From the NCBI GenBank assembly GCA_039640495.1, contig CP046864.1:1364001-1428000 (forward strand): a stretch of 64,000 bases of DNA, read 5' to 3'. The notes under the pieces were generated by a model, which worked only from the letters and a program-made list of their open reading frames with translations, had not been told where the DNA came from and did not search any database. This document shows positions 34,638 to 42,748 of the stretch, in pieces (the stretch's first letter is position 1; each line of letters opens with the position of its first letter). The position numbers were made by a program, and so were the translations under genes. This DNA is from Rhodobacteraceae bacterium IMCC1335 (GTDB lineage: Bacteria > Pseudomonadota > Alphaproteobacteria > Rhodobacterales > Rhodobacteraceae).

Positions 34638-37034
34638 ATGACAGATAGCAACTTCCCATCCCATGCATCGGTCGTTGTCATTGGCGGCGGCATCATGGGG
34701 TGCTCTACTCTCTATCACCTTGGGAAAATGGGAGTTTCAGATGCAATTTTGTTGGAGCGAAATAAGCTAACCAGCGGCACAACGTGGCACTCAGCGGCGC
34801 AAGTTCGGGCTCTACGGAGTTCACATAATCTGACCAGAATGATCCAATATTCAGTACAACTTTATTCCCAACTTGAGGAAGAAGCTGGGCAGAATGTGGG
34901 TTGGATTCAAAAAGGTTCTCTGTCGATTGCGACTAATCCCAACCGCTTGATTCATATAAAGCGTCAGGAAGCAATGGCGCATGTCTACGGCGTTAACGCA
35001 AGATCTATATCGCCTCAAGAAGCAAAAGAGCGCTGGCCACTAATGAATGCAAAAGATGTGCTGGGTGCGGTCTGGTCACCAGATGACGGACGGGTTTCAC
35101 CGTCAGATGTCTGCGCGGCGCTCGTCAAAGCGGCTAAGCCGTTAGGCGCGAAGATCTTCGAAGACACTGGCGTCACGGGAATTCTTACTGAAAACGGCCG
35201 CGTCAAAGGCGTCGAAACCACAAACGGCACTGTGATGTGCGACGCTATCGCACTGTGTACTGGCCTTTGGTCTCGCGAAGCGGGCGCATTGGCAGGAGCA
35301 GAAGTGCCAGTGTTAGCCTGTGAGCACTTCTACCTCTTGACCAAGCCAATCGACGGCTTCTTCGGCAACACACCGACTCTATCTGACCATGACAACCGCC
35401 TCTATATTCGCGACGATTCTGGCGGAATTTTAGTGGGATGTTTTGAGCCAATGGGAAAATCCATAGCACCCGGAGTGCTGGATGCGAATTTTGAATTTGG
35501 CCTACTGCCTGAAGACTGGGACCATTTTGAACCGATGATGATGAATGCATTGCAACGTTTGCCAGCTTTGGAGACTGCCGAAGTCAAAATGTTGCTGAAT
35601 GGGCCGGAAAGCTTCACGCCCGATGGCAACTTTATGCTTGGCGAAACCGTTGAAACCAAAGGGCTATTCCTTGGTTGCGGCATGAATTCGGTCGGAATCG
35701 CATCGGGTGGTGGTGCGGGTATGAACTTAGCCCATTGCATCTTGCATGGGCATACCGCTTATGATCTTTCAGAAGCAGATGCTAAAAGATTGGCGCCAGT
35801 CTTCAACAACATCGAACATTTGATGAGGCGGGTGCCCGAAATCCTTGGAACACATTACGATATCGCATTCCCAGGTAAACAGCTCTCGACTGCCCGAAAT
35901 CTCCGCGCCCTACCGCTGGAAAGCGAATACAAGGGGGCAGGAGCGCATATGGGACAATTTTATGGTTGGGAACGGCCTTTGTACTTTGGCAAAACCGAAG
36001 AACCGCGAATGACATTTCACCGCCCTGATTGGTTTGAAAATGTTCGTACTGAAGTTATGGCCGCACATGAGAGAGCTGCAATTTTTGATTGTTCATCTTT
36101 CGGAAAGATTGAGGTGCGCGGACCAGAAGCCGAAGCGTTTCTTTTACACACTTGTTCTGGGTTTCTCAGTCGTGCACCTGGGTCTGTGATTTACACTGCA
36201 GTTCTCAATGAACGCGGTACTTTTGAGAGCGACATCACTGCTCAGCGAATTGCACATGACCATTATCGGTTGTTTGTTGGCACCGACGCCATCAAACGTG
36301 ATCTTGCGTGGTTTCAAAAACATTCCGAGGGATTTTCAGTTAGCATGACTGATAGTACCGAAGACTATGCCGTCTTAGGACTCATGGGACCTGAAGCAGC
36401 CAGAATTGTCTCTGAGTGTGGAGCGCCGGAACTTCACCAACTTGCCTACTTTAAGGTAGGTGCTGCACATATAGCAGGAAAACATGTGCGTGCTGCGCGA
36501 ATGTCTTATGTTGGCGAACCAGGGTGGGAAATCACAATGAAAGCCGAAAACGCAGCTACGATCTATATGGCTCTTGTAAATGCAGGTGCAAGGCCGGCTG
36601 GTTTATATGCTCAGACTTCTATGCGGATCGAAAAAGGGTTTTGCGCTATGGGCCATGAACTGGACAGTGATGTTTCGCCTGTCGATACCGGGCTTGATTT
36701 TGCGACTCGTGAGGAAGGCGGCTTTATCGGAGCAGAAGCGCTTGCAGTGCGTCGAAAAATTAAAGGGAGATCGTCTTTGATTTCTCTCAAGTTTCACGAT
36801 GAAAAAGCTGTACCCTTAGGCCATGAACCAATCTATTACGATGGCGATATCATTGGTCAAACCAGTTCTTGCGCCTTCGGGTATCGCATCGGCAAACCCG
36901 TCGCTTTGGGCAAGGTCCACAACAGACCGTCTTCTGGAACCGCCGTAAAAGTAGATATCGCACGGCAACTGTTTGACGCGACATTGTTCACCTGCGCACT
37001 CTTCGATGCTAAAGCCCAGCGAATGAAAAGTTAA
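34638..37034 (+). CDS. FAD-dependent dimethylglycine/sarcosine dehydrogenase-like protein
   Basis: A 798-residue two-part oxidoreductase. Residues 11-390 are a DAO-type FAD domain: VVVIGGGIMGCSTLYHLG (dinucleotide fold) and SGTTWHSAAQVR, whose H51 matches the histidine that carries covalent FAD in dimethylglycine dehydrogenase. After an FAO_M linker, the C-terminal half is a GcvT-like aminomethyltransferase domain (AIFDCSSFGKIEVRGPEAE, YVGEPGWEI, GHELDSDVSPVDTGLDF), which transfers the released one-carbon unit to tetrahydrofolate. It probably oxidises an N-methylated amino acid in the cytoplasm. Divergent from the RpiR/ABC operon. Confidence 0.88.
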   Translation: MTDSNFPSHASVVVIGGGIMGCSTLYHLGKMGVSDAILLERNKLTSGTTWHSAAQVRALRSSHNLTRMIQYSVQLYSQLEEEAGQNVGWIQKGSLSIATNPNRLIHIKRQEAMAHVYGVNARSISPQEAKERWPLMNAKDVLGAVWSPDDGRVSPSDVCAALVKAAKPLGAKIFEDTGVTGILTENGRVKGVETTNGTVMCDAIALCTGLWSREAGALAGAEVPVLACEHFYLLTKPIDGFFGNTPTLSDHDNRLYIRDDSGGILVGCFEPMGKSIAPGVLDANFEFGLLPEDWDHFEPMMMNALQRLPALETAEVKMLLNGPESFTPDGNFMLGETVETKGLFLGCGMNSVGIASGGGAGMNLAHCILHGHTAYDLSEADAKRLAPVFNNIEHLMRRVPEILGTHYDIAFPGKQLSTARNLRALPLESEYKGAGAHMGQFYGWERPLYFGKTEEPRMTFHRPDWFENVRTEVMAAHERAAIFDCSSFGKIEVRGPEAEAFLLHTCSGFLSRAPGSVIYTAVLNERGTFESDITAQRIAHDHYRLFVGTDAIKRDLAWFQKHSEGFSVSMTDSTEDYAVLGLMGPEAARIVSECGAPELHQLAYFKVGAAHIAGKHVRAARMSYVGEPGWEITMKAENAATIYMALVNAGARPAGLYAQTSMRIEKGFCAMGHELDSDVSPVDTGLDFATREEGGFIGAEALAVRRKIKGRSSLISLKFHDEKAVPLGHEPIYYDGDIIGQTSSCAFGYRIGKPVALGKVHNRPSSGTAVKVDIARQLFDATLFTCALFDAKAQRMKS

Positions 37035-37322
37035 TATGGCGCAACCCTAAAAGATCCGTTTGCTGCCAAAACACTCTTAACGTTAGTCATTTGATGATAG
37101 AGCGCCGCCTCTCACGGTGGTAACAGGCTTCAATCACATACGAATATTACGAAACAATCAGCGCAGGGATAGAGAATAAACCTTACTTGCTCGCACGCGA
37201 GCGCTCACGTTTTTAATTGAAATGAATGATGCCAGTATTTTGAGAAATTTTTAGCGATTTTGGAAATACTTGGCCAAATTTTACTGAAGCTCATTTAAGT
37301 GCAGCGGTAAAACGCATCTCGT
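37035..37322. other. Intergenic stretch without a gene
   Basis: 288 bases between convergent genes. The only structure seen is GCTCGC-AC-GCGAGC at 37189-37202, a 6-bp stem followed six bases later by TTTTT, possibly a weak terminator for the flavoprotein gene. Confidence 0.4.
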
Positions 37323-38249
37323 TCAAACACCAAAAAGCTCTGCAATTCCCAGTGCAGCCTCTCCGGCACCCGTGTAAATCAGATAAGTCTTGTGCTCAGT
37401 TTGAAATATGCAAGGATCGCGAAGGGCACATTCATCTGATCGCGCCATACCTAGATCAGATTTGCGAATGAGATGGTTTGAACCTTCCCAAATTAGCTCT
37501 GGTTTCAGTATTATTTTCGTCTCAATAATGGCCCATGTTTTCCATGGCTGATTTAAGTCTATAATCGAGTGCAGTAAGCTTTCGGGAGCATCGCCAACTC
37601 GAGACCAAATGACGTGAAGAATATCGCCTTTAACCAAAACTGCAGAATGACGATGTTCGGTTGGAAAAATCCATCCGCCTGTTTGGAACACGCCATTTTC
37701 GGACTCACGCAGAACTTCGCCTCCCAGAGCAATTGCATATGTCTTACTTTCGTACCTAAAGACACGCAAATAAGTTTGTTCGATACGCTTGGGGTGGACT
37801 TTCCAAGTCAATCCGTCTTTTGAAGTTGCAGTAAGGCTCCTTTGTTTTCCGTCGTGATCAAGCCCGTGAAAGTACATTTTTAGTTCACAACGATGATGGT
37901 CAATATGAACATCAGGAGATGCTATATGTGGATAGAGACCCGAAATACCTCGTTTTACCGCCCAATTTGGCTCGGGTACATTAGGTTTTTGCTGAACAAA
38001 CGGGGTATCCGATAGCGTTAAAACACCTCCGACATAGACTGTCCAAGGTCCTGTTAGCTGATTAGCAAAAGCTAGCCGAATATGATCTCCACAATGATGA
38101 GAGAAATAGAGATAATATTCGGCTTTTCGGCTTTTTAACCAAGCGGGCATCTTTATCAGCGAAGGGCCATTCACATTACCTTCCAAGCGCGCATCCATTC
38201 TGGCGTCAATCAAAGGCCGTGTTAGTAAACGCTTTGCTAATAACTGCAT
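37323..38249 (-). CDS. GH43-like five-bladed beta-propeller protein
   Basis: A 308-residue protein with the repeating strand pattern of glycoside-hydrolase-43/arabinanase-like propellers: GPSLIKMPAWLKSRKAEYYL and YFSHHCGDHIRLAFA near the N-terminus, then SPDVHIDHHRCELKMYFHG, LTATSKDGLTW and the closing LRDPCIFQTEHKTYLIYTG. No signal peptide is evident. Catalytic acids could not be assigned confidently, so it may be a sugar-binding or inactive relative. Isolated gene beside mobile-element debris; acquired origin is possible. Confidence 0.6.
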   Translation of the reverse strand: MQLLAKRLLTRPLIDARMDARLEGNVNGPSLIKMPAWLKSRKAEYYLYFSHHCGDHIRLAFANQLTGPWTVYVGGVLTLSDTPFVQQKPNVPEPNWAVKRGISGLYPHIASPDVHIDHHRCELKMYFHGLDHDGKQRSLTATSKDGLTWKVHPKRIEQTYLRVFRYESKTYAIALGGEVLRESENGVFQTGGWIFPTEHRHSAVLVKGDILHVIWSRVGDAPESLLHSIIDLNQPWKTWAIIETKIILKPELIWEGSNHLIRKSDLGMARSDECALRDPCIFQTEHKTYLIYTGAGEAALGIAELFGV

Positions 38250-38308
38250 GACGCAATTTTAGTTTAATGCTTCCTAGCCTCAAAAGAAAATTTGTTTAAT
38301 TGCTGCTC

Positions 38309-39073
38309 TTATTTTGAACTATGTAGCAGCACAACACCTATCAAGATGGCAATAGAAGCAATCAATTTGAGGAGACTAGCGGGTTCTTTTAAAAAGAAAA
38401 CGCCCATGAAAAAAGCAAAGACAATGCTAGTCTCTCTTAAAGCTGTCACTAAAGCAATTGGGGCTTTTGTGAAGGCCCAAATTACCAGCGCGTAAGCTGT
38501 AAATGATCCGGTTCCCCCAATTAGTAAATGTGACAGTCCATGATGGGGCAGGTTATTGAGTGTTTTGGGAGATTTCCAAGCGAGATAGGCTACCATTAAG
38601 AAGCCATTCCCTATGGCCAAAAGACAAAAAAATCCAAGTGATGAACCGGCGAGACGGGCACCAAGGCCATCTATCAGGGAATAAGAGGCGATAAAGAGAC
38701 CCGTAATTAGGGCGAATATCGATGCACTATGGCGTTTTTGACCATCAGATTTTTGACCAAAAGCCAAGCTTATTACTGCAACACCTATAATTATTATTGA
38801 GAAGATTTTGGCATTCGAAAGCTCAACTCCTAGAACGCTCAAAGAAAAAAGCCCGACCAATAGTGGCGCAGTTCCGCGTGCAATAGGGTAAACTTTTGTA
38901 AGATCGCCGTGTTCGTAGGATTTTAATAAGAAAAGCTGATACCCAAAATGCAATACAATGCCTGTTAACAAATATGGAATGCTTTTGCTGTCAGGTATGG
39001 TTGCAAAAGGCAGAATAATAATAGCTATGGGAACATGCCCGATGACTATTGCCCCCATAGCAAGCGTCTTATA
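38309..39073 (-). pseudogene. EamA/DMT transporter, 5'-truncated
   Basis: From about 39073 down to the stop the sequence encodes nine hydrophobic helices of a drug/metabolite-type transporter: YKTLAMGAIVIGHVPIAI, GDLTKVYPIARGTAPLLVG and a second EamA half with FTKAPIALVTALRETSIVF. Family members begin with a further helix of about 30 residues, which is missing. Upstream in the same frame the codons are the antisense of a recombinase fragment, not transporter. An internal ATG at 39058 could still initiate a 249-residue product, but a functional protein is doubtful. Confidence 0.65.
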
Positions 39074-39086
39074 CCTTATTGCACTG

Positions 39087-39347
39087 GTTGCAGACGCAAG
39101 ACGGTGGGCAAGTGAACTCCTTGAAGGGAGAGCGTCTTCGATCCAGCACATCACTGAACGGGAAGGCCTGCGTAGCGGATCGGTCAGTCGCATTCTTCCT
39201 CTGGCCTGGCTGGCGCCAGACATTTCAACCGCGATTCTGGAAGGCCGCCAACCACTGCATCTCACTGCGAAAACATTGCGCGCGCTTCCAGAGCTGCCAA
39301 TGGATTGGTCCGAGCAGCAACGTGTCCTTGGATTTGCGCAATCTTGA
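39087..39347 (+). pseudogene. C-terminal remnant of a recombinase-family protein
   Basis: The frame ending at TGA 39345-39347 encodes about 86 residues: DARRWASELLEGRASS, then EREGLRSGSVSRILPLAWLA, PDISTAILEGRQP and LTAKTLRALPELPMDW. This is the tail characteristic of large serine-recombinase-like proteins of Rhodobacteraceae. The catalytic N-terminal part is absent; the match begins about 15 bases from the point where the transporter on the other strand is cut. Confidence 0.6.
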
Positions 39348-39620
39348 GGTCGTTTTGACCAGCTCAAGACCACACGTGCAAATGCCCCTCTGAGACTTTC
39401 CCCAAAACAACCCCGAAAGTGCTGAGATCAGAGATGATTTGTGAGGTCTCTGGCGCACCACTTCCCCATAACCCACGGAAATATAGACACTCTTCCGCAG
39501 AGGCATGTCGTCGGGGGTTTTAGGAAGACTAAATGGTGGGCGACCCTGCACTCCCAATAGGGGCATTTGGGCCATATTTTATTGACCAAGGTGTCCCACG
39601 AAAAAACACCGTGGGACACC
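39348..39620. other. Non-coding stretch between recombinase remnant and integrase tail
   Basis: 273 bases without a gene. The notable elements are the 15-base copy of the tRNA-Tyr 3' end at 39534-39548 and the left arm of the palindrome at 39588-39622. Confidence 0.5.
39534..39548 (-). repeat. Partial copy of tRNA-Tyr 3' end (attachment site)
   Basis: TGGTGGGCGACCCTG is identical to the 3' end of the tRNA-Tyr gene including CCA (41469-41483) and in the same orientation; identity stops on both sides. Direct repeats of a tRNA 3' end are the footprint of integration by a tyrosine integrase, and an integrase tail lies 73 bases away. Confidence 0.7.
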
Positions 39621-39622
39621 TT
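39588..39622. repeat. 13-bp-arm palindrome AAGGTGTCCCACG
   Basis: AAGGTGTCCCACG (39588-39600), nine bases, then its perfect reverse complement CGTGGGACACCTT (39610-39622). It lies directly after the integrase remnant's stop codon on the minus strand. There is no trailing T-run. The right arm recurs exactly at 41371-41383 and its 10-base core again at 41425-41434. Confidence 0.75.
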
Positions 39623-39744
39623 ACCAGTCCAGAGCGGCCAGTGACTGCATCCCATCGGCTGCCAATCCACGGCGCTGAACCCCCTTGGTGTAGACCTCAG
39701 ATGTACGCGCTTGGGTGTGCGCCATGACCGCCATGATCTGGTAT
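39621..39744 (-). pseudogene. C-terminal tail of a tyrosine-family integrase
   Basis: The minus-strand frame ending at TAA 39621-39623 encodes PYQIMAVMAHTQARTSEVYT followed by KGVQRRGLAADGMQSL. The position and context of the tyrosine in SEVYTKG, followed by a basic and Leu/Ala-rich helix, match the catalytic end of phage-type tyrosine recombinases. Only about 40 residues survive; sequence upstream of 39744 is unrelated. Confidence 0.65.
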
Positions 39745-39971
39745 GGGTAAATTACAAAAACTGCTGAGTAGGGTCAGTGACATAATTCCCAACGGATAAA
39801 AACTTTGATGCTAAAGTCTCGAATGGTGAAAACGGCACCACTGATCGTATTTGGTCATGATCGATATTCCACTTGGCCTTTTTACTTAATAGCTAGGCCT
39901 TACTCGGACATTGAGCCTACAAACTAAAGCTGTGCTACACTTCAAAATTTAGCGATATAAATGGAGAGAAA

Positions 39972-41345
39972 ATGCCAAATATTGTGAAATTGAGAAGGTC
40001 GCATACAGCCCATTTCAAGGCCCAGGTTGTTGTCGCAGGAATGACTAAACAGCTTAGTATCAATCAACTTTGCAAGCGCAACGGGATATCTGTAAGTTTG
40101 TATTATATATGGAAACAGCGATTTATTAGTGCGGGTACAATTGGGCTTGAAAGGCAAAATCGTCATGTGTCAAAACCGGTGCCTTCAAGAAATACAGTCG
40201 AGCTTCAAGACACGGAACTCGCAAGGCTAGAGGCAATCTTTTTAAATTCCCGCAAGGCGCTCATGACATTTTCAAGACAAACTTCTGGAGAAGAAAAATT
40301 ATTGGTTCTTAAACTTGTGGGCTCGGCAAAAACTTCCAAACGGGCAGCCCTTAAACGTATCGGTATTCCCCGGTCAACTTATTATAGGTGGGTTAATACG
40401 CTACGAAAGACAGGGACACTTCAGTCCTGTGTTAGAAAGTCAGATTATTGCTGCATTACCAAGCGTGACGATATTAAAAAGATGGTTTTTCAAGTAATGC
40501 ATGCTCCCCCGTCAGATTTTGGTTTTAATCGAACCACATGGAAATTAGATGAGCTTCAGGAAGCAATTGCAAAATCGGGTATTCAGGTTGGAAGGCATTC
40601 AATACGGCGGATAGTAAAGGATGCAGGTTATCGATGGTTGAAGGCGCGAGAAGTCTTGACCAGTAACGATCCTGAATATCGGCAAAAACTTTCAGACATA
40701 AAAAAAATCCTAGGAAATTTGCAAGAGCGAGAGGGCTTCTTTTCAATTGACGAATACGGACCGTTCTCAGTGAAAAAACGGCGTGGAAAGAAGCTTATTC
40801 CACCAGGGGAAACCTTTACAGTACCACAATTTCAAAAATCGAAAGGTGTACTGATAATGACGGCGGCTTTGGAACTTTCGACAAACCAAGTTACCCACTT
40901 TTATTCTAAGAAAAAGAACACTGACGAGATGATTAAGTTGCTTGATATCCTCAAAGCGGAATATCGACACCTTGATCGAATTTTTCTGTCTTGGGATGCA
41001 GCTTCATGGCACGTTTCTAAAAAACTTCTCGAGCACATTGAGCTAGGAAATTCCTGTGTTGGAACCCCATCTGGACCAAAAGTGGAACTAGCCCCACTAC
41101 CCGCGGGCGCACAGTTCCTAAATGTAATCGAGGCAGTTTTCAGTGGAATGTCACGCGCTGTTATTCATAACAGTAATTATGCAAGCGTAGAGGAGGCAAA
41201 AGCAGCAATTGACCGCTACTTTTTGGAAAGAAATGAAAATTTTAAAAGACACCCCAAAAGAGCTGGAAACAAAATTTGGGGCAAAGAACCAGCCGTCACG
41301 AGTTTTTCTGAAAGCAACAATTGTAAAGATTCACGGTATCGTTAA
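39972..41345 (+). mobile_element. IS630-type transposase
   Basis: A 457-residue transposase. The N-terminal helix-turn-helix is LSINQLCKRNGISVSLYYIW; a second HTH region includes SKRAALKRIGIPRSTYYRW. The DDE catalytic residues are D260 (SIDEYGP), D342 (SWDAASWH) and E387 (NVIEAVFSGM). The frame is intact with GGAGAG 5-9 bases before the ATG. I could not identify terminal inverted repeats or the TA target duplication by eye, so only the gene is given. It lies inside the tRNA-Tyr-bounded segment. Confidence 0.85.
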
Positions 41346-41370
41346 TCCCTTGGTGGATTTTGGGCTCCAG

Positions 41371-41436
41371 CGTGGGACACCTTCACCCTAACCCATTGAT
41401 ATGTTTAGGACCGGATTTTCCCTGCGTGGGACACAC
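41371..41436 (+). repeat. Two CGTGGGACAC copies right of the transposase
   Basis: CGTGGGACACCTT at 41371-41383 is identical to 39610-39622, and GCGTGGGACACAC at 41424-41436 shares its 10-base core. Both are direct with respect to each other and lie between the transposase and tRNA-Tyr. Role unknown; possibly integrase arm-type sites or a repeat of the lost element. Confidence 0.6.
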
Positions 41437-41468
41437 TGTCGTTGTCTTCATTGAATTTTTTTGTGAAG

Positions 41469-41552
41469 TGGTGGGCGACCCTGGAATCGAACCAGGCGTG
41501 CGTCTCCGCGAGGGAGTTACAGTCCCCTGCCACACCTTGCGGCCTGTCGCCC
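41469..41552 (-). tRNA. tRNA-Tyr (anticodon GUA)
   Basis: On the minus strand GGGCGAC pairs with GTCGCCC to form the acceptor stem; the anticodon arm is GGGGA-CTGTAAC-TCCCT with anticodon GTA; a long variable arm (class II) follows; the T arm is CCTGG-TTCGATT-CCAGG. Discriminator A is followed by an encoded CCA. Length 84 bases. Its 3' end is duplicated at 39534-39548. Confidence 0.96.
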
Positions 41553-41578
41553 ACTGCTCTCTTGAAAGAGCACACTGC

Positions 41579-41607
41579 CTGGTACAAGGGGAAAAACACA
41601 AGGTCAA
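41579..41607 (-). promoter_or_regulatory. Probable promoter of tRNA-Tyr
   Basis: On the minus strand TTGACC (41607-41602), 17 bases, then TACCAG (41584-41579). Start of transcription would fall about 20 bases before the mature tRNA. The -35 box is good and the spacing ideal; the -10 box is weak. Confidence 0.45.
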
Positions 41608-41729
41608 CCTGAAATTTATCACCCGTCCAAATCAGTTTATCCTACATCAAAAAAACGATGTTTTTGTCGGAATTACCCGGTTGACGCACCGTGACGATTA
41701 GCGCCTGTTCAGGGCATTCATGTCAAGGC

Positions 41730-42221
41730 TTAGGGAAAGGCCTCTGGCTTGGTGCTGCGCGCCATATGATCTAAAACGGCATTTACAAATTTTGCTTCTT
41801 TTCCTTCTGGGTAAAAAGCTGATGCAACTTCCATATATTCGGATATGATCACCTTCGGAGGAGCCCCACCGTCTAAAAGCTCGGCTCCGGCAGCCCGAAA
41901 CAGCGCGCGCAAGGCTGGGTCTAACCGCCCTAATGGCCATTTTGCAACGAGGGCCTGATCGGTCAATTGGTCGATAGGCGCCTGCAGGTTTACGGCCTTA
42001 GTTATTATATTTTTAAACAGGTCAACATCGCCATCTACGAGCAGATCGCCCTCATGGTCAGCGCCAAAGCGATGGTTAAGAAATTCGGTGCAGATGGTTT
42101 CGGTGGTTTGACCAGAGCTTTCCATCTGAAACAGCGCTTGCATCGCATAAAGCCGGCTTGCACTTTTCATCTTACGCTTTTGATTTCCACTTATCGTAAA
42201 AGCGGTGTCGGAATTTGTCAT
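41730..42221 (-). CDS. nusB: Transcription antitermination factor NusB
   Basis: A 163-residue NusB, which binds boxA RNA with S10 and supports rRNA antitermination. The conserved start of the fold is ASRLYAMQALFQMES; later KWPLGRLDPALRALFRAAGAEL and PPKVIISEYMEVASAFYPEGK with KFVNAVLDHMA match the family. ATG 42221 overlaps the ribH stop as ATGA; the upstream frame extension is ribH in another frame. Confidence 0.93.
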   Translation of the reverse strand: MTNSDTAFTISGNQKRKMKSASRLYAMQALFQMESSGQTTETICTEFLNHRFGADHEGDLLVDGDVDLFKNIITKAVNLQAPIDQLTDQALVAKWPLGRLDPALRALFRAAGAELLDGGAPPKVIISEYMEVASAFYPEGKEAKFVNAVLDHMARSTKPEAFP

Positions 42222-42748
42222 AATAGGCCTGTCTTGGGGTCTAAGGGGCCGGGGGCAAACCCGATTTTCTTTTGTCCACCCGACCAAGCGCGGCTATGCG
42301 CGATCAGATGCAAAGCTGCGGCGGCAGCGCCTCCGCCTTTATTTTGCGCCTTCGGATCTGCGCGCATCTCGGCTTGGGGGCGGTTTTCAACCGTTAAAAT
42401 ACCATTGCCAATGCAAAGCCCTTGCAGACCCAGAAGCGTAATGGCGCGCGAACTGTCATTGCATACGGTTTCATAATGCGTGGTCTCACCGCGAATAACG
42501 CAACCCAGCGCGACGTAGCCATCGAATTCCTGCAAGCGCTCGGCGATGCCGATCGCGGTTGGAATTTCCAAAGCCCCAGGGACTTCGGCCACGTCGAACG
42601 TGCCACCCACATCCGTAATTTGCTGCGCGGCCCCTTGCAAAAGATTATCGGCAATATCTTTGTAATAAGGCGCCACCACGATCAAAAGTTTGACCGGTTG
42701 TTCAAAGCTTGGCTGGGCTAGCGTGTAATGTTGTTCTGACTGCGCCAT
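42218..42748 (-). CDS. ribH: 6,7-dimethyl-8-ribityllumazine synthase
   Basis: A 176-residue lumazine synthase, the penultimate step of riboflavin synthesis. Signature parts are VVAPYYKDIADNLLQGA, VPGALEIPTAI, and GCVIRGETTHYETVCNDSSR with the active-site His, then LCIGNGILTVENRPQA. The start overlaps the ribB stop by TAATG. The last 30 residues (after AALHLIAHSR) are an extension beyond the usual end. Confidence 0.94.
   Translation of the reverse strand: MAQSEQHYTLAQPSFEQPVKLLIVVAPYYKDIADNLLQGAAQQITDVGGTFDVAEVPGALEIPTAIGIAERLQEFDGYVALGCVIRGETTHYETVCNDSSRAITLLGLQGLCIGNGILTVENRPQAEMRADPKAQNKGGGAAAAALHLIAHSRAWSGGQKKIGFAPGPLDPKTGLL

Noticed and set aside
39225..39575. 116-codon minus-strand open frame
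   Set aside because: It is largely the antisense of the recombinase remnant at 39087-39347 and crosses the duplicated tRNA end.
39588..39622. Palindrome as a rho-independent terminator of the integrase
   Set aside because: No T-run follows on either strand and the arm sequence recurs elsewhere in the element.
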